Positions 25,975 to 33,581 of a DNA stretch of 64,000 nucleotides are shown one piece after another; position 1 is the first letter of the stretch, and each line of letters begins with the position of its first letter. The notes below the pieces were generated by a model, which was not told the DNA's origin, searched no databases, and saw nothing but the letters and a program-made list of their open reading frames with translations. A program made the translations under genes and the position numbers. Location of the stretch: NCBI GenBank assembly GCA_033856275.1, contig JAWVFJ010000045.1, forward strand, positions 1-64,000, in the 5' to 3' direction. This stretch comes from VRUE01 sp033856275. GTDB lineage: Bacteria; Actinomycetota; Thermoleophilia; Solirubrobacterales; 70-9.

Positions 25975-26145
25975 CGGGGACAGGTCTCCTGGCTTCCGGG
26001 GTTCGTCCGCCGCGCCTTCCCGGAGACTCCGTGTCCTCCCCAGTGGCTGGCGCTGGTGCGCCTGCGACGTCCTTGACCCGGTCACAGTGGCGGGACCGCG
26101 CCGGTTTCGCACCGGACTTCCCTTGACCACCGACCGTATTTACGC
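25975..26145 (-). promoter_or_regulatory. Cobalamin (AdoCbl) riboswitch
   Basis: On the minus strand, the conserved elements appear in order: GGGAAGTCCGGTGCGAAACC, the GCGGTCCCGCCACTGTGA segment, and the B12 box GCCAGGAGACCTG (25981-25993 on the plus strand as its complement). This order and sequence are diagnostic of a class-I cobalamin riboswitch. It lies directly before the five-gene ECF operon, so high B12 should reduce expression. Confidence 0.95.
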
Positions 26146-26248
26146 CAGCGAGTCTATCCGCTGAACTTTCGTCCAGCAGTCCTGGCCCAAAGGCGAATCG
26201 CTGGCTAGGGTCGCGGCCGCATCGTTTCTCGGACCGAGGGAGGAAGAT

Positions 26249-26947
26249 ATGAGACGGGGAATGCGGCTGCCGTCACCGGCATTGGTCGTTGCGGGTTTAG
26301 CGTTGTTCGTGGCACTGGGTGGGACCGTTTACGCAGCCAAGAAGGCACGTATCGACGGTAAGGCGGTAAAGGTGAAATCGTTGCCTGGGAACCGGCTGAA
26401 GGTGCGTTCGATTCCGGCCAACCGGCTCAAGTCGAGTGTGCTCAAGGGAGTGCTCGCCGCCCAAGCGGGACCGATCACAGGCGCCGAAATCGACGAGTTG
26501 ACCTTGGGTCAGGTGCCGGAGGCCGCGCACGCGCTAAACGCAGACACGGCACAGAGTGCCGTCGATGCGCAAACCGCGGTCAACGCGGTCAACGCCGTGA
26601 ACGCACAGACGGTGAACGGTCATTCCGCCGGTTGCATGCCGGGTACGCAACTCTTTGCCGGCGCCTGCTGGCAGAGCTCTACTAGCGAAACAGCGGTGAG
26701 CGCTCCGGCCGCCGCCACTTCCTGCGCGGTGCAGGGTGGAACGTTGCCAGAGGCGCTGCAGCTCGCGGCGTTCTCTCAGCAGCCGGGTGTGGTGTTGGAT
26801 GGCGGTAAAGAATGGACCAGTGACCTGACCAATATGACGGGACCCGACGAATATGCCGTTGTCATGGTTTCCGCCGCAGGAGTTGTGGACTTCACCGGTT
26901 CAACAAGTCCACACAAATTCCGCTGCGTGATCCCGCTCGTCACCTGA
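26249..26947 (+). CDS. Exported protein of a Thermoleophilia-type family
   Basis: 232 residues with an N-terminal signal/anchor (SPALVVAGLALFVALGGTVYAA) typical of abundant exported proteins in Solirubrobacterales. Then short Lys-rich repeats (SLPGNRLKVRSIPANRLKS), Ala/Asn/Val repeats (NAVNAVNAQTVNG) and a C-terminal domain with two or more Cys that ends FRCVIPLVT. Function unknown. GGGAGGAAG six bases upstream of the ATG supports the start. Divergent from the riboswitch operon. Confidence 0.75.
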   Translation: MRRGMRLPSPALVVAGLALFVALGGTVYAAKKARIDGKAVKVKSLPGNRLKVRSIPANRLKSSVLKGVLAAQAGPITGAEIDELTLGQVPEAAHALNADTAQSAVDAQTAVNAVNAVNAQTVNGHSAGCMPGTQLFAGACWQSSTSETAVSAPAAATSCAVQGGTLPEALQLAAFSQQPGVVLDGGKEWTSDLTNMTGPDEYAVVMVSAAGVVDFTGSTSPHKFRCVIPLVT

Positions 26948-26965
26948 GGACGAGTGGGACACGCA

Positions 26966-27676
26966 CTAGGTTTCGACCATGCCATGCTCGAGCGCGTAGC
27001 GGACCAACTCGGCACGGCTGGTGAGGCGCAGCTTTTGCTGGATGTGGGCGCGGTGACTCTCTACGGTGCGGATGCTGATGTAGAGGTGTTCGGCTACCTC
27101 GGCGTTGGTGTGGCCGAGGGCGATCAGTCGTAGTACGTCGCGCTCGCGGTCACTCAACTCATCGCCGTCCTCGCCGCTCCCTGCAGCCGCCAAGCGGGCT
27201 CCGAGCGCGGGCTGAAGGTAGGTATCGCCAGCAGCGGCGCTGCGTACTGCCTGGACGAGCTCGGCGTCAGCGGCCTCCTTCAAGACGTAGCCGCGTACTC
27301 CCGACTGCAGAGCACGGCGGGCGAAGGCGGGCTCGTTCTGCATGGTGAGTACGACTATCTCGGTCTCCGCCGAGGCATCGCGGATGTCGGGGACGGCATC
27401 GAGACTCGCCCGCCCCGGCATGTTCAGGTCAAGGATCAGCACCGTCGGTTTGTGGCCACGCACGTAGCGCACCGCGGTGTCCGCGTCGCCCGCCTCGGCG
27501 ACCACCTCGAAGTCAGGCTCGGCATCGAGCAACAGCCGCAATGCGTTGCGCACGACAGTGTGATCGTCGGCGAGCACGATGGTTGTCGTTTTGGCCTTTT
27601 GCCCGCCGTTGAGCTCCGTGTCAGATTCCACCGCGGCGAGGTTAACTGTGCCCGAGGGCATGCGCGCAGCATCCAT
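26966..27676 (-). CDS. NarL/LuxR-family response regulator
   Basis: 236 residues: receiver with VLADDH, phospho-Asp in LILDLNMPG, Thr in VVLTMQ and Lys in GYVLKEA; C-terminal LuxR helix-turn-helix LSDRERDVLRLIALGHTNAE and ISIRTVESHRAHI. Divergent from the GAF sensor kinase, its likely partner, in a DevR/DevS-like pair. A short N-terminal extension precedes the receiver. Confidence 0.92.
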   Translation of the reverse strand: MDAARMPSGTVNLAAVESDTELNGGQKAKTTTIVLADDHTVVRNALRLLLDAEPDFEVVAEAGDADTAVRYVRGHKPTVLILDLNMPGRASLDAVPDIRDASAETEIVVLTMQNEPAFARRALQSGVRGYVLKEAADAELVQAVRSAAAGDTYLQPALGARLAAAGSGEDGDELSDRERDVLRLIALGHTNAEVAEHLYISIRTVESHRAHIQQKLRLTSRAELVRYALEHGMVET

Positions 27677-27732
27677 GCCTCCATGTAACCCGTAGGGGGA
27701 CCTCGGAACATCCGGGTTTTTCCGCGAACATC

Positions 27733-27756
27733 AATGCTCGACTCACTTTGAGCATT
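27733..27756. promoter_or_regulatory. Inverted repeat in divergent regulator/kinase promoter region
   Basis: AATGCTC (27733-27739) and GAGCATT (27750-27756) form a perfect 7-base dyad between the divergent response regulator and sensor kinase. Nearby words CGGAACATCCG and CGCGAACATC are also dyad-like. A binding site for the regulator is plausible. Confidence 0.35.
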
Positions 27757-27816
27757 GGACCGCTTGCGCTATAGGATTAACGAACGTTCCATCATCGGAG
27801 GTAGAGCAGCGCTGAC

Positions 27817-29529
27817 ATGGCAAAGGGGTATGACAGCGGCGCCTTGGATGAGCCACGGCTGCGGGAGCTAATCGACGTTGGTCGCAGCCTCGTCGCCGAG
27901 CTCGATCCCGAGGTCGTGTTCCGGCAGGTACTCGAGGTCGCCGGTGAGTTGACCGGTGCCCGCTATGCGGCCCTCGGTGTCCTTGACGAAGACCGCCACG
28001 AACTGGAGCGCTTCATCACCCATGGAATCGACGACGAAACGCGGCGGGCGATCGGCAACCTCCCGCGCGGACGCGGCGTGCTCGGATTGCTGATCGAGCA
28101 GCCGCGGGCGCTGCGCCTCGGCGACGTCGGCCGCCATCCCCGCTCCTACGGCTTTCCCCCCGGCCACCCACCGATGACCAACTTCCTCGGCGTGCCGGTG
28201 ATGATCCGTGGGCATGCCTGGGGCAACCTCTACCTGACCGAGAAGGAGAGTGGCGACTTCGACGAGGCCGACGAGCAGTCGGCAATGATCCTGGCCGAGT
28301 GGGCAGCGATCGCGGTCGAGAACGCTCGCCTCTACCGCAGCGTGCAGAGTCGCGGCGACGAGATGGAGCGCGCCCTGCACAGACTCGAAGCGACGACCGA
28401 GATCGCCCGTGCGGTCGGTGGCGAGACCAACCTCGACCGCATCCTCGAGATCGTCGTCAAGCGGGCTCGCGCCCTGGTCGAAGCGCGCTCGCTGTTGATC
28501 CTGCTCTGCGAAGGAGACACGCTGGTCGCCGCCTCGGTTGCGGGCGAGCGCGAGCGCGGCATGGCGAAAGCGCGCATCCCAATCTCCGGCTCGATTCCCG
28601 GCAGGGTGCTGGAAGAACGCGCGCCGCGTCGCATCCATGACCTCGACCCCAGCCTGATGGCGCGCCCGGGCAATCAGGAAATCGGCGTCACCGCGCTGCT
28701 CGTCCCGCTCCTCTTCCGTGGCCGCGGACTGGGCGTCCTCGTCGCCCTCGACCCACTGGGCCGGGACTCGGGCTTCAGCGACGAGGACGAGACGGTCCTG
28801 CTTTCCTTCGCCGCCAGCGCCGCCACCGCGGTCGCCACCGCACAATCGGTCGCCGAAGATCGCACCCGCGAAAGCATCGCGGCGACCGAGCGCGAGCGCG
28901 GTCGCTGGGCCCGTGAGCTGCACGACGAGTCGCTGCAGAGCCTCGCCGGCCTGCGGGTGCTGCTTTCGGCGGCACGCCGAAAAGAGTCCCCCGAGGAACT
29001 CGACCGCCTGCTCTCCCAGGGTATCGAGCAAGTCGACGCCGCGATCGCCGAGATGCGCCGCTTGATCGCCGACCTGCGTCCGAGCACTCTCGACGAACTC
29101 GGCCTCGGCGCCGCCCTCGAGGCGCTCGCCGAACGGACCGCGATGGGAGGTTCAATCGACGTCGAGATGAACCTGGACCTCGATTTCCACTCTGGCCGCA
29201 CCGACCGGCGCCTGGCGGTCGAGATCGAGGATACCGTCTACCGCCTCGTTCAGGAGGCACTGAACAACGTCGCGCGGCATGCCGAAACGCGGCACGCGAG
29301 AGTCGACGTGAGCGAGGATGAGGAACGGTTGAGGGTGCACGTCTCAGACGAGGGTCGTGGCTTCAATCCGAACGCCCACTCCGACGGCTTCGGACTGGTC
29401 GCGATGCGCGAACGGGTCGCCCTCACCGGCGGGACCCTGGAGCTGCACAGCTCCCCCGGCCAAGGCACGACGATCACCGCCGTCATCCCGGCAGTCCACC
29501 GCGAGAGCAAAGCCAAAAACGCAGCCTGA
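27817..29529 (+). CDS. DevS/DosS-like GAF sensor histidine kinase
   Basis: 570 residues, no membrane segment. Two GAF domains (about 15-175 and 190-345), a HisKA_3 dimerisation helix with phospho-acceptor H369 (RELHDESLQSLAGLR) and an HATPase domain with QEALNNVARHA, DEGRGF and GFGLVAMRERV. In GAF-A, H117 (FPPGHPPM) and Y139 (GNLYLTEK) are 22 residues apart, the same spacing as the heme-ligand His149 and distal Tyr171 of Mycobacterium DosS, in matching sequence. A heme-bound redox or O2/NO sensor is therefore likely. GAF-B has no obvious ligand site. Divergent from the NarL-type regulator. Confidence 0.9.
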   Translation: MAKGYDSGALDEPRLRELIDVGRSLVAELDPEVVFRQVLEVAGELTGARYAALGVLDEDRHELERFITHGIDDETRRAIGNLPRGRGVLGLLIEQPRALRLGDVGRHPRSYGFPPGHPPMTNFLGVPVMIRGHAWGNLYLTEKESGDFDEADEQSAMILAEWAAIAVENARLYRSVQSRGDEMERALHRLEATTEIARAVGGETNLDRILEIVVKRARALVEARSLLILLCEGDTLVAASVAGERERGMAKARIPISGSIPGRVLEERAPRRIHDLDPSLMARPGNQEIGVTALLVPLLFRGRGLGVLVALDPLGRDSGFSDEDETVLLSFAASAATAVATAQSVAEDRTRESIAATERERGRWARELHDESLQSLAGLRVLLSAARRKESPEELDRLLSQGIEQVDAAIAEMRRLIADLRPSTLDELGLGAALEALAERTAMGGSIDVEMNLDLDFHSGRTDRRLAVEIEDTVYRLVQEALNNVARHAETRHARVDVSEDEERLRVHVSDEGRGFNPNAHSDGFGLVAMRERVALTGGTLELHSSPGQGTTITAVIPAVHRESKAKNAA

Positions 29530-29615
29530 GGCCAAGCAGCTCAAGGACGCAGGAAGCGTGGCGTGCTTCTGCACGCGAGCGACCGAGGACGCCGAGATGC
29601 GCCGGCTTCAGGCCC

Positions 29616-29987
29616 TCAGGCGCCGAGCATCGCCCTATAGAAGCTGTAATCGCGGCGATCGGGGCGCAGGTTTGAGGCAAGTGCGAGGTGATGGCGGGCC
29701 CGCTCGGTCTCCCCCGTCTTGGCCAACGCTCGGCCGAGGCAGAAATGCGCGTAGTCGTTGACCTGGTGGCGCTCCACGACGGCCTTGAACTCGACCGCGG
29801 CGGCAGCGAAGCGGCCGGAGCGGAAGTAAGCGCGTCCCAGCGCCTCGCGCACCGATGACTTCTCCGGGGCACGCCGCGCCGCCTCCTCGAGCGGTGCCGC
29901 CGCCTCCTCGAAGTCCTCCTCCTCGAGCAACTCGATGCCGCGGCGGTAAAGGGTGAAGGTGGAATCGCCTTTTGACTCTGCAGGCAT
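29616..29987 (-). CDS. Small TPR-repeat protein
   Basis: 123 residues made of about three tetratricopeptide repeats: FTLYRRGIELLEEEDFEEAA, SVREALGRAYFRSGRFAAAA and DYAHFCLGRALAKTGETERA. A helical scaffold for protein contacts; partner unknown. Standalone gene between the sensor kinase and glnK, on the opposite strand to both. Confidence 0.8.
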   Translation of the reverse strand: MPAESKGDSTFTLYRRGIELLEEEDFEEAAAPLEEAARRAPEKSSVREALGRAYFRSGRFAAAAVEFKAVVERHQVNDYAHFCLGRALAKTGETERARHHLALASNLRPDRRDYSFYRAMLGA

Positions 29988-30074
29988 CGCTCAAGTGTAG
30001 GAGGCGAGCCGGCCCGGCTCGAACCCGTCCGGAGGCGATCGTAGGGTCTCGGACGGGATGGGAAGGCACGAGCA

Positions 30075-30428
30075 GTGAAACTCGTGGTCGGCATCGTGCG
30101 GCCTGAGAAGGCGAACGACGTGCTGGAGGCGCTGTATCGCGCCCAGGTTCGCGGTGTCTCGATGAGCCGCGTGCAGGGTCATGGTGGCGAGCTCGAGCGC
30201 GTTGAGACCTATCGCGGCACGACCGTGAAGATGGGGCTGGCCGAGAAGGTGCGCTTCGAGATCGCTGTCTCCGACGAGTTCGCGCAGCCGACCGTCGACG
30301 CGCTCTGTGAAGGGGCACGGACCGGCGAGGTCGGCGACGGCAAGATCTTCGTCCTGCCGCTCGACCAGGCAGTGCGGATTCGCACCGGCGAGACCGACCA
30401 CGGTGCCGTGACGCCGGTGGACAAGTGA
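30075..30428 (+). CDS. glnK: P-II nitrogen regulatory protein (GlnK-like)
   Basis: 117-residue trimeric signalling protein that reads ATP/ADP and 2-oxoglutarate and plugs AmtB. Alignment to canonical P-II is gap-free to residue 58: Y46 (TYRG), K58, the B-loop TGEVGDGKIFVLPL and C-loop RIRTGETD are kept. The nucleotidylylated T-loop tyrosine Y51 is Val here, so it should not be uridylylated or adenylylated. GTG start at 30075. Coupled to amtB by a GTGA overlap. Confidence 0.93.
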   Translation: MKLVVGIVRPEKANDVLEALYRAQVRGVSMSRVQGHGGELERVETYRGTTVKMGLAEKVRFEIAVSDEFAQPTVDALCEGARTGEVGDGKIFVLPLDQAVRIRTGETDHGAVTPVDK

Positions 30429-31738
30429 GCGCCTTGTCGCTACTCGCCGCGGTCCCCCAGGTCGACAGCGGCGATACCGCTTGGATGCTGGCCGCGACCG
30501 CGCTGGTGCTGATGATGACCCCGGCGCTGGGCCTCTTCTACGCGGGCCTGGTGCGCTCGAAGAACACGCTCAACACCTTCATGATGTGCGTCGCGGCGAT
30601 CGCCATCGCGATGGTCACCTGGGCGCTGGTCGGCTACTCGCTCGCCTTCGACGGCACCGGCGACCTGATCGGCGGCCTCGGCTACGCCGGCCTGCACGGC
30701 GTCGACTTCCTGCCGCGCAACGACGAATCGACCATCCCCCACCTGCTCTTCATGGCCTTCCAAGCCACCTTCTGCATCGTCACCGTGGCACTTGTCTCCG
30801 GCGCCGTGGTCGAGCGCATGCGTTTCGGCGCCTTCCTCGTCTTCGCCGCGCTCTGGTCGGTGCTGGTCTACGCCGTGCTCGCCCACTGGGCCTTCGGCGG
30901 CGGCTGGCTGGCAGAGCGCGGCACGCTCGACTTCGCCGGCGGCGTACCGGTCGAGATGGCCTCCGGCTTCTCCGCCCTGGCCGCCGCGCTGGTGGTCGGC
31001 GCGCGCAAGGACTACGGGCGCCAGGCGCTGCTGCCGCACAACGCGATGTACGTGCTGCTCGGCGCGGGCCTGCTCTGGTTCGGCTGGTTCGGCTTCAACG
31101 GCGGCAGCGGCTTCAACACCGGCACCAACAGCGTGCTCGCCTTCACCAACACCCTGATCACGCCGGCCTGCGCGCTCGTTACCTGGTTCGTCCTCGACCT
31201 GATCCGCGACCGCAAGGTGACCGCGATCGGCGCCGCCACGGCGATCATCGTCGGCTGCGTACTGATCACCCCGGCGGGCGGCTTCATCAGCCCCGGCTGG
31301 GCGATGGTGCTGGGTTTCCTCGGGGCGCTGCCCTGCTACGCGGTTATCGTCTGGCGCCCCCGCACCCGGGTTGACGAGACGCTCGACGTGCTCGCCGCCC
31401 ACGGCATCGCCGGCTTCACCGGCATCCTCTTCATCGGCCTCGTCGCCCAGATCGGCTGGAACGGGCTCGCCGACGGCCTCTTCTACGGCAACGCCGGCCA
31501 GCTGCTCGACCAGGCCTTGGCGGCGATTGCCGCTCCCGCCTACGCCTTCACCGTCACCTACGCCCTGCTCAAGCTGATCGGCGCGGTGATGCCACTGCGC
31601 GCCTCCGAGCACGACGAGGCGGTCGGCATGGACGTCACCTACCACGGCGAGGAGGCCTACGTCACCGGCGAGGGCGCGATTCTCGTCGTCCCCGAGGACG
31701 GGGTCAGCGCCCCCGTCCCGGTCGCCGACCCGGGCTAG
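30425..31738 (+). CDS. amtB: Ammonium transporter Amt
   Basis: 437-residue integral membrane channel with about eleven hydrophobic segments. Family sequences present include MMTPALGLFYAGLVRSKN, GWFGFNGGSGFNTGTN and AAHGIAGFTGILFIGL, with the pore histidines expected in HWAFGGGWL and HGIAG contexts. A short acidic cytoplasmic tail follows. Start GTG overlaps the glnK stop, the standard glnK-amtB pairing. Confidence 0.95.
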   Translation: MSALSLLAAVPQVDSGDTAWMLAATALVLMMTPALGLFYAGLVRSKNTLNTFMMCVAAIAIAMVTWALVGYSLAFDGTGDLIGGLGYAGLHGVDFLPRNDESTIPHLLFMAFQATFCIVTVALVSGAVVERMRFGAFLVFAALWSVLVYAVLAHWAFGGGWLAERGTLDFAGGVPVEMASGFSALAAALVVGARKDYGRQALLPHNAMYVLLGAGLLWFGWFGFNGGSGFNTGTNSVLAFTNTLITPACALVTWFVLDLIRDRKVTAIGAATAIIVGCVLITPAGGFISPGWAMVLGFLGALPCYAVIVWRPRTRVDETLDVLAAHGIAGFTGILFIGLVAQIGWNGLADGLFYGNAGQLLDQALAAIAAPAYAFTVTYALLKLIGAVMPLRASEHDEAVGMDVTYHGEEAYVTGEGAILVVPEDGVSAPVPVADPG

Positions 31739-31744
31739 GCCCTC

Positions 31745-33322
31745 CTAGACCTGGGCGGCATTCGCCTCGGCCGCGACCGCTTTGCCGTGGCGGATCAGGT
31801 CGGCGGCCCGCTCGGCGATCGCGATCGTCGGTGCGTTGGTGTTGCCACGCGGCACGGTCGGCATCACCGAAGCGTCGACGACCCGCAGTGCCTCAAGGCC
31901 CTCGACGCACAGCTCTGTATCGACAACCGAGCCGATCGCGCAGGTGCCAACCGGGTGGTAGACCTCATAGGTGGTCTGGGCGATATGCGAACGAAGGGCG
32001 TCCTCAGTGTCATCAGCCGGCGCCGTGAACGGCTCGGCCGCGTAGGGACTGAACGCCGGCTGTGCACAGATCTCCTCCGCCAGGCGCACCGCGTCGATCA
32101 TCCGCGCCATGTCGGCCTCGGACTCGTAGAAGTTGTTGCGCACGATCGGCTTCGCGGTCGGGTCGGCGGAGGCGAGCCGCACCGAACCGCGGCTCTCCGC
32201 CGTGAGCAGGCAGGGCGAGACCCAGACGCCGTGCGCCTGGGGATCCGACATCCCCTCGTCGACGATGTGGACCGGGGCGACGTGGAACTGGACATCGGGC
32301 GCCTCGGCATCGCTGCCGACGCGAGCGAAACCGCCCGACTCGGCCAGGTTCGACGCGAACGGCCCGGTCTGAGAGGCCTCGAACTCGGCCATCGCCGCCG
32401 GCTCCAGGGCCAGCAGCAGACTCTCGGGCTCGGGCGTGGTCCAGACGCCGTAGGTGGCGGGGTGGTCGCCGAGGTTCTCCCCCACGGCGGGCTGATCGAG
32501 CAGCACCTCGATCTCGCGCATCGTCAGGTGCTCGGCGGGGCCGACACCGGAGAGCATCAGCAGTTGGGGTGAGTTGTAGGCGCCGCCGCAGAGGATCACC
32601 TCGCGCTCGGCCCGCAGCTCCTGCACCTGGCCAAGCTGGCTCGCCTCGACGCCAACCGCACGATTGTCGTCGAAGAGGACGCGGTTGACGTGCATGTAGG
32701 GCATCACCGTCAGGTTCGGCCGCTCGCTCGCCGGGTGCAGGTAGGAGACGGCGGCGCTCGCTCTCATGCCGCCGCGCTGGGTCACCTGATACATGCCGAC
32801 GCCGTCCTGCTCGGCGCCGTTGAAGTCTTTGTTGCGGCCCAGTCCGGCTTCGATGCCGGCCTCGACGAAGGCGGGTGAAATCGTGTTGCCCGAGCGCTGG
32901 TCGGAGACCGGCAACGGTCCGCCGACGGCGTGCCAGTCCGAGGCGCCGTGCTCGTTGTCCTCGGCCTTGAGGAAGTACGGAAAGAGGTCCTCCCAAGCCC
33001 AACCGAGCATCCCCCACTCGTCGTAGTCCCGCCGGTTGCCGCGGATGTAGATCATCGCGTTGACCGAGGAGGAGCCGCCGAGCACCTTGCCACGGGGCAG
33101 GGAGATCTGGCGACCGTTGCAGTTCGGCTCCGGGGCCGAGTGATAGTCCCAGTCGATCTCGGTGCGGGCGAGCTGCAGGTAGCCGAGCGGCACGTGGATA
33201 TTCTGGTTGACGTCCGGCGGCCCAGCCTCGAGCAGCAGGACGCTCACCTCCGGGTCCTCGGACAGCCGCGCCGCGAGCACACAGCCGGCGGAGCCCGCAC
33301 CCACGATCACGTAGTCGTACAT
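31745..33322 (-). CDS. GMC-family oxidoreductase (choline/alcohol dehydrogenase-like)
   Basis: 525-residue flavoprotein. FAD motif YVIVGAGSAGCVLAARLSED at the N-terminus, GMC signature 1 (GKVLGGSSSVNAMIYIRGN), signature 2 (GGAYNSPQLLMLSGVGPAE) and the catalytic C-terminal His region YHPVGTCAIGSV and NTNAPTIAIAERAADLI. Substrate cannot be told from sequence; choline or a long-chain/aromatic alcohol is possible. The ATG at 33322 follows AAGGAG by six bases, which settles the start; an upstream extension is not coding. Confidence 0.9.
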   Translation of the reverse strand: MYDYVIVGAGSAGCVLAARLSEDPEVSVLLLEAGPPDVNQNIHVPLGYLQLARTEIDWDYHSAPEPNCNGRQISLPRGKVLGGSSSVNAMIYIRGNRRDYDEWGMLGWAWEDLFPYFLKAEDNEHGASDWHAVGGPLPVSDQRSGNTISPAFVEAGIEAGLGRNKDFNGAEQDGVGMYQVTQRGGMRASAAVSYLHPASERPNLTVMPYMHVNRVLFDDNRAVGVEASQLGQVQELRAEREVILCGGAYNSPQLLMLSGVGPAEHLTMREIEVLLDQPAVGENLGDHPATYGVWTTPEPESLLLALEPAAMAEFEASQTGPFASNLAESGGFARVGSDAEAPDVQFHVAPVHIVDEGMSDPQAHGVWVSPCLLTAESRGSVRLASADPTAKPIVRNNFYESEADMARMIDAVRLAEEICAQPAFSPYAAEPFTAPADDTEDALRSHIAQTTYEVYHPVGTCAIGSVVDTELCVEGLEALRVVDASVMPTVPRGNTNAPTIAIAERAADLIRHGKAVAAEANAAQV

Positions 33323-33344
33323 CAACCGCTCCTTCCCGTTGGCA

Positions 33345-33387
33345 CTGCAACGCGTTTGCCCCCGTGCAAGGGGAATACGCGTTTCAC
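33345..33387. repeat. Palindromic element R2, copy B
   Basis: 43-base element: arms CTGCAACGCGTTTGCCCCC (33345-33363) and 33369-33387 around a 5-base centre. The central AACGCGT words are kept, the flanks vary. It sits in the divergent space between the GMC oxidoreductase and the DEAD-box helicase. Confidence 0.7.
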
Positions 33388-33526
33388 CGGCACCCGGTCC
33401 GGTTCTGATGAGTGTACGCCCGTAATCTTTGGCCGCGCGTCGATTTCCTCGGCTGCTGCTACCGTGAAGAAGTCGGGTTTGGCGCAACCGCCACCCGAGA
33501 GGTTCCGTTTCCTCCGTGCGCTCAGT

Positions 33527-33559
33527 GCGTTTTGGGGTCGCTGGATCTCCCCAAAACGC
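33527..33559 (+). promoter_or_regulatory. Leader hairpin before DEAD-box helicase
   Basis: Perfect 11-base stem GCGTTTTGGGG (33527-33537) / CCCCAAAACGC (33549-33559) with an 11-base loop. It ends just before the AAGGAG ribosome-binding site (33565-33570) of the helicase. Position suits a cold- or helicase-responsive leader structure; it also resembles the R2 palindromes in style. Confidence 0.55.
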
Positions 33560-33581
33560 TCAAGAAGGAGCCACAACAATC

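Noticed and set aside
30440..31645. 401-codon minus-strand frame opposite amtB
   Set aside because: Very Glu/Asp/Ala-rich shadow; amtB is certain.
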